A DNA stretch of 64,000 bases. Source: Candidatus Omnitrophota bacterium. GTDB lineage: Bacteria; Omnitrophota; Gorgyraeia; Gygaellales; Profunditerraquicolaceae. The stretch's first letter is position 1. Each line of letters begins with the position of its first letter. The position numbers were made by a program, and so were the translations under genes. Positions 22,455-32,100 of the stretch are shown here, in pieces. The notes under the pieces were generated by a model. That model worked only from the letters and a program-made list of their open reading frames with translations, did no database searches and had not been told where the DNA came from. The stretch is taken from the NCBI GenBank assembly GCA_030691865.1, contig JAUYDL010000041.1, forward strand, positions 4,926 to 68,925, read 5' to 3'.

Positions 22455-23000
22455 CTATTTTAAATTCTTTATAAATTCAAAACCTTCTTTAACTGCCTGG
22501 ATATTACCTTCCTGAGCCTTACCGCTAAAATGATTCTTAACTACCGCGATAAGATTATCTAATTTCAATTCTCCGGTAGCCGCGGCAAAAGCACCGATGA
22601 GAGCAGTGTTTCCTAATGGGCGGCCGATATTTCTCAAAGCAATTTCATTGGCCGGGACCAAAAAAGCCCTCTGCTTGGCCTTTAACTTCGGCAGCTCCAT
22701 ATCCTCCTTACCATTAATAATCGCTACTCCATCCTCTTTTAACCCGGAAAAACAGTTAAACCCGCGCATAAGCGTAGAATCAACGATAATTACGTAATTC
22801 GGCTCATAAATCTGGCTGCGTAAACGCACCGGATCGCTGTCTACCCGCACGAAAGCATTCATCGGCGCACCCATCCTGGCTGCCCCAAAGTTGGGAAAGG
22901 CATAAGGGAATTTACCCTCATTAAAATAGCTAAACCCTAATAATGTCGCGGTAGTGATTGCGCCCTGGCCTGCGCGGGCATGGATTCTAATTTCTTTCAT
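22455..23000 (-). CDS. porG: Pyruvate:ferredoxin oxidoreductase, gamma subunit
   Basis: The gamma subunit, 181 residues, starts MKEIRIHARAGQGAITTATLLG, the family signature, and carries the NTALIGAFAAATGE stretch near the C-terminus. It is the first gene of the por operon, with a TAGGAG SD and a promoter at 23061-23088. Gene order porG-porD-porA-porB is the usual one for four-subunit PFOR in anaerobes. Confidence 0.94.
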   Translation of the reverse strand: MKEIRIHARAGQGAITTATLLGFSYFNEGKFPYAFPNFGAARMGAPMNAFVRVDSDPVRLRSQIYEPNYVIIVDSTLMRGFNCFSGLKEDGVAIINGKEDMELPKLKAKQRAFLVPANEIALRNIGRPLGNTALIGAFAAATGELKLDNLIAVVKNHFSGKAQEGNIQAVKEGFEFIKNLK

Positions 23001-23037
23001 AATGCTCCTAGATAAACACTTTCTTGTAACACTGCGA

Positions 23038-23056
23038 AAATCGCGAAAAGCGATTT
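23038..23056 (-). other. Leader hairpin of the por operon
   Basis: AAATCGC (23038-23044), five-base loop, GCGATTT (23050-23056), located between the promoter and the porG start in the untranslated leader. It may stabilise the mRNA; it has no T-run. Confidence 0.5.
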
Positions 23057-23060
23057 CTTG

Positions 23061-23088
23061 ATTTTATAGCTTAAGCTGGTTTTGTCAA
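23061..23088 (-). promoter_or_regulatory. Promoter of the por operon
   Basis: Minus-strand -35 TTGACA (23083-23088), 16-base spacer, -10 TAAAAT (23061-23066), about 60 bases upstream of porG and just downstream of the MetE-like gene's stop. Confidence 0.65.
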
Positions 23089-23099
23089 ATGATTTATTT

Positions 23100-24134
23100 T
23101 TAGAGGTTTTTGCGGATAAACAGGCTGGTCTGATTAAGCAGGCTCAAAATTCCTTCTGCCTTTTGAGCATCCAAGGTGCCTAAACCACAGGCCGGACTAA
23201 TCAGGAGCCTTTCCAATAGAAGCTGGCGGTCAATCCCCTTCTTTACCAGTAATCCTAAGCCAAATTTTATCTTTTGCACTAGCAACTCAGGACTCTGATC
23301 CGTATTAAATTCTTGGGTAGGGACTATCCCCCAGCAGATAATCCCTCCTTTTTTAAGGAAACGATTAAGATTATCCGCGTAAAGCACAAATCTCTCCTGA
23401 AAATTAAAAGCATCAAAGTTAATGATATCTATACCGACAGTATCAGTGAGCATTGACCAGTCCGTATTGCCGCAACAGTGTATGCCGATTAGGCTGCCCT
23501 GGCTTTTTAGAGTATCCGTAAGCTCAGAGTAAACATCAATTACCTCATTACGATTAACCGGCGTATAAGCAGAACCTACACCAGTCAAATACGGTTCATC
23601 AAAAAACATAATCATCTTTTTGCCAAATTTCTTAAAATACTCCAGCTGCCAGAGCGCCTTCATACCTAAACCTTTAACCATAGCCTGCATCAGCACTTCA
23701 TCATGCAAAATAATTTTGCCTTCGACATCCGTTATCCCGGAACAAAAAGTAAAAGGGCCGGTAACCTGGCACTTGATAAACTCTACGCCGGATAAATCCA
23801 TACTATTAAGACGCTCGTAAAAAGCATGCAAACCCCGGGCAAAATCCGGGCTTATTTTAAAATATTCCAGATCCTGGGCAATAAATCTATCATAAAATAA
23901 TTCCAGTTCTTTTTCTTTATCGCCAGCGATAAAATGTAAATCACCGGCGTCAAACTTAAGCCCGGGCAGGTTTTCACTGAACTGCGCCAGCATTCCCTCG
24001 CGCACATTACATTTAGGCAGCTGCGGCCAAAAGGGTGCTGCGGGAACATAACGCAAGATTAAATCTACCGCGATTTGGGCGTCGGTTAAAGGAAGGCTGC
24101 CAATACCGGTTGCCAGGCCTTTTAAATAGCTCAT
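23100..24134 (-). CDS. MetE C-terminal/UROD-like methyltransferase family protein
   Basis: This 344-residue TIM-barrel protein resembles the catalytic half of cobalamin-independent methionine synthase. It begins GLATGIGSLPLTD and has KCQVTGPFTF, a GIHCCGNTDWSML segment with a His-x-Cys zinc pair, and a late SPACGLGTL with the third zinc Cys. Such short MetE-like proteins probably move methyl groups from a corrinoid or small donor to a thiol. The exact substrate is unknown. The start at 24134 makes an ATGA overlap with the upstream gene; a longer frame to 24167 has no support. Confidence 0.8.
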   Translation of the reverse strand: MSYLKGLATGIGSLPLTDAQIAVDLILRYVPAAPFWPQLPKCNVREGMLAQFSENLPGLKFDAGDLHFIAGDKEKELELFYDRFIAQDLEYFKISPDFARGLHAFYERLNSMDLSGVEFIKCQVTGPFTFCSGITDVEGKIILHDEVLMQAMVKGLGMKALWQLEYFKKFGKKMIMFFDEPYLTGVGSAYTPVNRNEVIDVYSELTDTLKSQGSLIGIHCCGNTDWSMLTDTVGIDIINFDAFNFQERFVLYADNLNRFLKKGGIICWGIVPTQEFNTDQSPELLVQKIKFGLGLLVKKGIDRQLLLERLLISPACGLGTLDAQKAEGILSLLNQTSLFIRKNL

Positions 24135-24523
24135 CTCTTCTTTCCCTTTATTTCCTGTTCTAAGCAATCGGCTAAAACATTGGAAAAAGCCGTCTTAAAA
24201 TCATAAACCGCATCAAAATCAAACAGAGAATCTTCTTTGGTCTTGGATAAGAGCTTTTTTTCGATCATCTTAAAAACAATATTGCCGAAATCCTGCGTCT
24301 GGTTTATTCCCCAATAAGTTAAAACCCTGCTGGCCAAAGCCCCGTACTGATTAATGGCATAATCCCGCAGGCCACGGGCCAGCTCAGCACCGCTAACATG
24401 CGCGGTTTTTTTTAGTTTTTTCTGTGTAAAACCTAAACCTTCTAACACAAATTCATAGGCATCCGGTTTATACCGTTTATCCTGGCGGCAAATCTCTTCA
24501 ACTAAATCGTAAAATTCACTCAT
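24131..24523 (-). CDS. Minf_1886 family protein (function unknown)
   Basis: This 130-residue protein matches the Minf_1886 family, conserved mainly in Planctomycetes, Verrucomicrobia and relatives. The recognisable parts are YEFVLEGLGFTQKKL, HVSGAELARGLRDYAI, ALASRVLTYWGINQTQDFG and the FDFDAVYDF end. No enzymatic motif is visible and no role is established. Its presence supports a PVC-group origin. It overlaps the MetE-like gene by four bases and follows the TlpA-like gene closely. Confidence 0.8.
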   Translation of the reverse strand: MSEFYDLVEEICRQDKRYKPDAYEFVLEGLGFTQKKLKKTAHVSGAELARGLRDYAINQYGALASRVLTYWGINQTQDFGNIVFKMIEKKLLSKTKEDSLFDFDAVYDFKTAFSNVLADCLEQEIKGKKR

Positions 24524-24534
24524 TATTTTAGCGT

Positions 24535-25005
24535 CTACTTAAATAACAAACTCTTATAATTATCTGGTAAGCTATTAGCCTGCGAAATCACCTCTCCGGT
24601 TTTATCCAGAAAGATATACGTAGGCACGCCCATCAAATCATATTTATCAGCCAGCAATCCGGCTTCATCTAACAGTATTTTAAAGTTAAGCGGGTAGCCC
24701 TTAAAGAATCTTTGCACTTTATTCTCTGACTCACTTACATTAACGCCAAGAATATCAATCCCCTCTTTGGCCATCACAGAATACTGCTGGTTCAACGTTC
24801 TTAGCTCCTGGCGGCAATAAGAACACCAACTCGTCCAAAAGAAAAGAATCACCGGCTTGCCTTTATAGCTGGAAATATTTACTGCCTGGCCGCCTAAATC
24901 ATTTAATATAATATCTCCGGCCAGGGCTCCTTTACCAAAACCTAAAACTAACCAGATTAATACCATTAATAACAGTATCCTAAATTTTCTAAAAATCCGC
25001 AGCAT
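24535..25005 (-). CDS. TlpA/ResA-like thioredoxin-fold protein
   Basis: This 157-residue protein has an N-terminal membrane anchor or signal (residues about 9-28) followed by a redoxin domain. The active site is WTSWCSYCRQE (Cys-x2-Cys), and the conserved cis-proline motif is GVPTYIFLD. It would reduce or exchange disulphides outside the cytoplasm, receiving electrons from the CcdA-like protein encoded just upstream. The start at 25005 overlaps the ccdA stop by one base and has AGGAGA upstream. Confidence 0.88.
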   Translation of the reverse strand: MLRIFRKFRILLLMVLIWLVLGFGKGALAGDIILNDLGGQAVNISSYKGKPVILFFWTSWCSYCRQELRTLNQQYSVMAKEGIDILGVNVSESENKVQRFFKGYPLNFKILLDEAGLLADKYDLMGVPTYIFLDKTGEVISQANSLPDNYKSLLFK

Positions 25006-25676
25006 TAAAATCTCCTGATGGCTGTAATAATAAAATATAGGCCTGCTAAAACAATAACTGCCGCGCAAACTTTTTTGATTACGACCATCCACTTACCGCT
25101 CTTAGGCAACCCGGCCATTCCGGCTCCAAAAGTACCGATCAGAATAAAAATCAACCCCATTCCATAAGAAAAACTAAGCAATAAAAATCCGCCGTAGAAT
25201 ATATTTTTTGTGGTAGATAAATACGCCAATATTGCGCCCAGAATTGGCGTAAGGCAGGGTGTAATCATTAAGCCGGAAACCAGGCCTAATAATAACGCCG
25301 TGGCAGGATTGGACTTCTTGTAAACCGGAAGTTTTAAATTCTTAAAGCCAAAATTAAAATGGAATAAATCAAACATAAAAAGCCCAAAGATAAATATAAG
25401 CATCCCGGAAATAAGATTAACTAACGGGCTAGAACTGAATTTCCCAAACATGCTGCCGGTTAATACGGCCAGGATTCCCAGGAAAGAATAGGTAATAGCC
25501 ATGCCGGTAACATAAAATAAACTTAAAAACAACCCCCTGCTTCTTGAATTCTGCGCGTTACCGACAATGTAACCGGCGCTAATGGGAATAAGCGGATAAA
25601 CACAAGGAGTAAGACTGGCTAAGAAACCTCCAAAAAAAGCGATAAGAAAATCGAACGGGCTACCGGAGAGCTGCAT
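25005..25676 (-). CDS. CcdA/DsbD-type transmembrane electron carrier
   Basis: This 223-residue six-helix membrane protein is of the DsbD central-domain/CcdA family. The redox cysteines are in LTPCVYP (TM1) and TPCLTP (TM4). It passes electrons from cytosolic thioredoxin to extracytoplasmic thiol proteins such as the downstream TlpA-like protein. I prefer the ATG at 25676, with GGTGG upstream, over a TTG at 25679. The 5' end overlaps cutA. Confidence 0.9.
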   Translation of the reverse strand: MQLSGSPFDFLIAFFGGFLASLTPCVYPLIPISAGYIVGNAQNSRSRGLFLSLFYVTGMAITYSFLGILAVLTGSMFGKFSSSPLVNLISGMLIFIFGLFMFDLFHFNFGFKNLKLPVYKKSNPATALLLGLVSGLMITPCLTPILGAILAYLSTTKNIFYGGFLLLSFSYGMGLIFILIGTFGAGMAGLPKSGKWMVVIKKVCAAVIVLAGLYFIITAIRRF

Positions 25677-25971
25677 CAATCCACCTTAAGTATGGCCTAT
25701 CTCCAGCAATTATTGGGATGGCGATAATTTCCGGGACTTCATAGCTATGCAAAGACCTGACCAACTTAATAATTTGGGGTAATTTTTCTTTTTTGGATTT
25801 AATCACCAGCAGGGATTCTTTAGCCTGATCCAATTTAGCTGCCCAAAAAAATATGGAATCAACTTTATCTACAATATTAACACAGGCAGCTAATTTATGC
25901 TTAATCAGGCTGGTGGAAATTTTGCGTGCTTCTTTTTTATCTTTTGTAGTAACCAGAACAACCACATACAT
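25660..25971 (-). CDS. cutA: Divalent-cation tolerance protein CutA
   Basis: CutA1, 103 residues, a small trimeric protein linked to copper tolerance in E. coli, with an unclear biochemical role. The motifs KLAACVNIV, VDSIFFWAAKLDQAKESLLVIKS and HSYEVPEIIAIPI are the family core. A promoter lies at 26029-26056. The SD (GGAGG) is 12 bases from the ATG, longer than ideal. Confidence 0.93.
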   Translation of the reverse strand: MYVVVLVTTKDKKEARKISTSLIKHKLAACVNIVDKVDSIFFWAAKLDQAKESLLVIKSKKEKLPQIIKLVRSLHSYEVPEIIAIPIIAGDRPYLRWIDAALR

Positions 25972-26028
25972 AGTTTAAGTTAACCTCCAACTTAGAGTAA
26001 TCATATCTATCGCTAAATTTACAAACTC

Positions 26029-26056
26029 ATTATATAGGGATTAGCCCGAATTTCAA
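26029..26056 (-). promoter_or_regulatory. Promoter of the cutA-ccdA-tlpA operon
   Basis: Minus-strand -35 TTGAAA (26051-26056), 16-base spacer, perfect -10 TATAAT (26029-26034). It lies right after the hairpin that ends the giant-protein gene, giving a tidy terminator-promoter boundary. Confidence 0.7.
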
Positions 26057-26078
26057 GGAGATTATTGCTGCGGAAATA

Positions 26079-26140
26079 AAAAGGGGCACTTTTTTTGGAT
26101 GGGCCTTTATGCCGGTAGGCTAAAAGGTAGCGCCCCTTTT
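26079..26140 (-). terminator. Probable terminator after the giant-protein gene
   Basis: Arms AAAAGGGGC (26079-26087) and GCCCCTTTT (26132-26140). In minus-strand transcription the stem is followed by TTTTTATTT. It lies 39 bases after the giant gene's stop. The long loop (44 bases) is unusual for a terminator, and the sequence resembles the other GGGG-rich repeats, so it may be a repeat element doing double duty. Confidence 0.5.
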
Positions 26141-26178
26141 GTTCTAACTTTCCCCTGTCATCCTGAGGACCGAAGGAT

Positions 26179-29100
26179 CTATCCACTAAAAGCTACCTTT
26201 AGTTCCTCCCCGCTCCTCCCTGACCCCAGCACTACCAGAATATCTTTAAGTGTCGGATCAGTTGCACAACAAGTTCCTTCCTGTATCCTTAGGATATCTG
26301 AGATACAAGAAACTATTCTTTCCATATCACTATCAAGGGTACCTCTAAAACAGCTTGCGGCAAGATACTCTTTTAAGCGTTCTGCAGATGGGGTAATCCC
26401 CGAATTAACCAGGCGCTCTATATCCGACCACTCCTGGGTTAAGTCTACACGCCGCAAAGTACTCTGAGGCATAGTCCTGATACTTGCCTTAAGATTATCC
26501 ATAGACTGAATGACGATAGGCAGGAAACGGAAATCGATACCGCCTTTTTCACGGTCATCGCCTTGAGGCGCGACAGATATTTCCTCCTCAGGATAGAATT
26601 TTTGCTTGATCGCCTCAACCATTTTTCCATAGGGATGCGATTCTATCGAGAAACGAGATAACTCTGGACTCAAGCGGATCGCCCCGGCAGCTATTGCCTC
26701 TTCTTTTAAAGAAGCCATCCGCGACAAAAGACTAACGGCGTCTTGAGCTTTTCCTAATCCTGCCTTGATAATTAACTCCACCGCCTCAAGTTCATCACGG
26801 ATTTCACTCGCAGCCTCTACATCAACTTCATCAGTAATAACTGCCCCATTTTTAATATGCGCTATCTCGTGAGCAATAATCGTCGCCATTTCCCCCCGGC
26901 TTATTTCTCCGGCAATAAATTTTTTTACAAACCAAATTAAGAGTTGGACGTCGGAACCATGAGTGGTTGCCACGCTTCCTAGCGAAAACTCAAAATTAAA
27001 ATAAGGAGGAGAATTACTATCCAGGCCCGCTTCATGCAAAAGAGGCAGAAACATTGTCTCATATAAATTAATCCACGCCTTCTGCTGATCAAGCGGCATA
27101 AAACGACCAAGCCCGTATTGGCTTACTTTTTCAACAGACCAAACCCCCGCCTCAACCTGTTTAATAATACTTACGTCTACATCCGCCTTATGTCCTTGCG
27201 ATTCTGCGTATTGATGCGCTTCATAGATTAAACCTCTTGCCTGTTTTTGGTTATTCGGATTCTTGAGAAAATTACTGAACAATTCATAGGCAGTGGCTTC
27301 ATCAAGGCCAGGAAACATCTCTTTAGCTTTTTGGCGCAGATAACTTACTTCATCCTGTTCATGTTTGATTTTTTGCTCTAATATACCTTGTTGCTGCCAT
27401 TCTGAGAATTTAGCTCTAGTAATATAAACAACACCTCTTCTTAAACCAGCTGAAGCGTATTGCTCGCCATTTTCAGTAACAGATAAATAGGATGCAGCGA
27501 TAACAATCACTTTTTGGCCGTTTATCATATATACATTCTGATTATCCACTGATAAATCCAAATCTTCTGCTAGGTCTGATTTAGGATTAACATTAAACGC
27601 GTCAAGACGTCTTTGTCGTTCTGCTTCCGTAATTTTACCCTGTTTAAGCAAAATACCAAGAATACCTTCAAGAATATTGCGATTTGCCTGGGTTTCATCC
27701 CCTTTCCCAGTAGAAGAAATGGACGGAGAGTAGCTAAGCTCGTATACCTTGTTTGCTTGGTAAGCCGCCGGAGGTACAGAAGTTTGAGGAACAGCGGGAA
27801 TTTGCGAAGCAGGTGTTTGAATTTGGAACGCCGGCTTCTTCGATGATGTCCGTAGCGTTGTACGAACCGACGGATCCAGCTTCTGCGCATGTTTCGGTTC
27901 ATACCCGTAGTTAGGTTGGAGTTTTTCCTCTGGAGTAATGGAAATCTGGGTTGATTGCTCCAGATGCATCGTTTCTGCAATATAGTCTTGAACCCCGTTT
28001 CGGTTAGACAATCCCCCAACCTCGCCTGATGTAGCAATCATGAACTCCCATTTGTTTGCATCTGCAATCTGAACAAATGCTTCCATGGACCGGTCAATGA
28101 ACTCATGCATCTTTTCGCTTGCCATGATCGAGGCAAAAGATACTGATGGATCAAAGCCGATGAGGATAAACTTACCGGGTTGAATAAGGAAAAGGGCGTT
28201 TCCAAACACTTCCCCATCTTTTACCATTTTGACAGGAATGATGTTCTTCCGTTTAGATAAATGTGCAGGATGATCCCCAAAACACGTTCCGGAGATAACA
28301 CCCTGCCAAACATCTAAAAGTGTCCGGGGAGTAAATACCAGAGAAATCATTTTCGTATTTTTCTCTTGTTGTTGAACGGTTTCAATGCTCTTAGCATTCA
28401 CCTGTTTAATAAGTTTTAACTCGTCTGTTGCTTCGAGCGTCTTTTGCAGATATGCAAGATTCGGATGGGCTGAAAAATAATCCGGAAGGTGTTGGCTCAC
28501 CAATTCTTCTAGCTGTTTGATAAACAAACTCATATCAGTAACAGAAAGCGTACCACTAACAAACTGCGGAATGAGCGCATCAAGGTTGGAAAGCTTGAAC
28601 ACATCGCGCCATACCCCATTAAAAAGTGACGCATCAATGGAAAGTGCGCCAGCAAGAACCTTCGTAAGGTTGTCCAGCTTTTGCTCCTCACTTAAGGTAC
28701 TGGCAATAATGCCGTTTATCTTTTTCAAAAGCGCCTCTTGCCCATCAGTCCGAAGATATGGAAGTAATAATTTTATGGCGTCTGCTTTTGTTTGCGGATC
28801 AAGCAGTTGATTAATCGTATCAGCTGAAAAGATTTTTCCAATATCTTCCAACATTGCTACATGATCAACCTGAGGCGTATCGGATTGAAGCAAAAAGTCC
28901 CCAAGAAAAGCCTGGACTTGTTGACGCAGCGTATCAGGAATGGTAAAAAAGCTCTCCTGGATAGCAAATGGAAATGTTGCCGTACCCGATATTAAGGGAA
29001 TCGTGGTCAGCTGGCGAGAAACCGTTTCCAGAACTTGCCACCGCGGCAATGTCTGCCAGTTAGGAACACTGAATTGTTCCGCTAATTCAGTAAATGATGC

Positions 29101-32100
29101 GATATAATGACTATCAATAGAAGCAAGGAAAATATCAAACATCTTAAAATCCTCTTCTGTCTGGGGTTGATATCCATTCACAAGTTTAGCTTGAAATTCG
29201 TTAAAACGCTTGTTTTTACTCTCAATCTCAGCCCGAATTTGTCCGATAAGTTCTTTAAGGCGATCGTCGGATACAGAGGAAGAGATACTTTCGGAAAGAA
29301 ATGTCTGTACTGCAGGAACCAATAACGTTCTTCGTCGAACAGCAGTAAGCCATTGTTCTCTCGGAAGATATGAAAGCAGGGTATAGATACCAGGAGTAGG
29401 TTCCACTGTTCTGATATTGAAACCGTGAGCATTCAAATATTCCCTCAGAATAATAATTGTTTCCGGTTTTACTTTTTCTGTAATAAAGTTAAAAAATGAA
29501 ACATCCGCATCGGTAGCAATCAGTTCAAGGCCGCCTTCTGTTAGTATCCTACGGATATCAGGTACAGTTAAGTATAGTCTCCAAAATCGTTGTAAGGAAA
29601 CAGGAAGACGTGAAAGAATATCCTCTGACATCGCAGTGCCAACATTTTGCCATACATTTTCAATAGCACCTAATTTGGTCTGCTTAGAAATATACGAAGT
29701 TATCAATTCATTAAATGAAATAGTTCCTTGTGAAGAAACAATGGCCGGCCGCAATACTCTTTCAATATCGGTAGTTAATAAAATTTTTGTTTGATTTTCA
29801 GGAAGCGCTAAAACATATAACCAATATATTTGCTCCTGTTGGGATCCAAATTCATTGTCTACCGCATGAATTAAATTATTTGATCCTAAAAGTTTGAATA
29901 ACTCAAATAAAGGGTAGTGTAGCTTAACATATTCGATAAATAACGCGTTGATTCTCACCTGACCATCTTTAATATAAAAATACCGCTGTAAATCTCCAAC
30001 AGAAATAGCTGGTACTTGATTAAGATAATTTTTGCCCAGCGCAGTTTCAGCTAAAAGTATTTGATGCAGCGGTTGTGCTGAATCTAATAGTTCATCAATC
30101 CGTTCTGGATGGAGATTAAAAAATTCCAATAATCGATTTTGCAGTGATCTATAAACTAACTGGTTTCCAAAATCAATAATTCTCTTTTGTGTTTGCGGAT
30201 TAACTCCATGGAGTTTACTTATTTCTGTGACACCCCTTTCAAAGGAAAGTAATGATGACTGAACGCCCCGTTGAATAGCAAGTACTATGGGATTAGTAAT
30301 TTCTTCAACTTGCTCCGCATCTTGAACAACATTTATTAGCCCCCGCCTTATAACATTGTTGATTCGTTCATTCAAAGCCAGAGCGATTATAATGGCGTAG
30401 GGATGACGAAGGAGTAATTCCCCTCTCTCTATTAAATTTGTACGATTATCAATCCGATGATTGAAACCAGATTCAAAATTAGAAATTGTGTCTTTATCCA
30501 TTCCATAACCTTCACGAATAAGTTGCGCTAAGATATGTGCGGATCCGCTAGAAAGTACTGTTTTAATAAATTCTTGATAATTAACAAAAGCACGCCTCTC
30601 GTTATCTATATTTGCGAATTGCTTCTGCTGTCCTATTGCATCCAATATCACAAGTAAATCTTGTAATAGAGGCACTTGCGTTGAAAGCGCATCATAGGAT
30701 ATAAGTAGATCCCCTAGCGTATCCCTCCCTACACCATAGTCATATAATCGTTGTAGCAAAGATAACGCTTCCTCTTGTCCTTTTTGGAATCCTCCATGTT
30801 GGATCGTTGCGGTTAAAAAACGAAGTGCTGGAGATGGGCCCTCTTGAGTGGAACTAAAAGCAGATTCATACCGAGTAGCACGATAGCTACTATAGTAGTT
30901 TCCGAAAACATCAAAAAGAAATGGGTACTCATGAGTAGCAGCTACGGCTTTTTGATATGTTTTTTCATCGACAGCAACGATTTCTTGAAAAAAAGGAAGG
31001 GATTGAGGTGGAAAATCATATTCTCCTACTCTGCTATTGCTCATTCCACTCATTCGTTGATCGATAATGTCCAGATCAGTTACCCGCCTTGCTGGGTTTA
31101 TTGAGTAATCATGATATATTCGCTCATAATGATTGGATGTAATATTCCCATCATAATATTTAAAAAGAATTGGTGATCCGCTTTTTTCCAAACTTCGTAA
31201 TACTTGCTCAGGTTGTTTTATGCCATTTTTCCGCATAGCCCTTAGTGATCGAATTCTTGGGATAAATAATTGCACTGCATGAGATCGCAGATATGCTCGA
31301 GCAGACGCGCTCATTTTTTGCATTTGTTCTTCAGCCGCCTCTGTTGGGTGTCTATTAAGCACCCCTTGTGTGCTTAACCATTGAGTAGCATCCGTACTCA
31401 TTTGTCTTAACCGATTTTCTCTACTATATTGACTATCTCCCAACCCATAAATCGTTCTGATAGATTTTACAACGCTTGAATCAACTGAAGGTAAAGTATC
31501 CGCTATATCTGTTAACCGCTGTGTTTGTGAAGTATAACCGATAAATGGCGTTGATTCCCAAAATATCTTTAAAACGTATGACTCAATGGTGGCTTGAAGC
31601 TCCCCTGAAACAACTAATTGCGTTTCACTGATCGCAGCATTTGCTAGTAAATGAATGCGTGTTTTTAATTGCTCAAAAAGCATTCCTTTTGGATCAGCTA
31701 TGCTAAATGTACGGATCATAATATCAGTAAATAGCGCTCGAATAGTAGGTTGCTGTTCAACCCTAAATTGTTTTTCCAATGCAATATAGTCGATAGCTAA
31801 TTCAGCTATAACCTTACCTATATCACTCTTATAAAGCCCGGCGTGTTGTATAGCGCGAATAACAGAAGAAATATCAGGAATTTGTAATAATGTATCAACA
31901 AATTTACGTAAGCCACCTTCTGTAATTGTTGGTTTTTCTGTTAGATACGAGACAAAACCATATATGAGATCATCTAAATCAATTACTGCCTGCATCTGTC
32001 GCAATGTCTCAAAAAGACGAGTGTATTCATGCAAAACCAGATCAGAGTTTTCACTTGCAAGTATTTGCATAAGCAACCGTGAAAAAGTGTAATAATTCAT

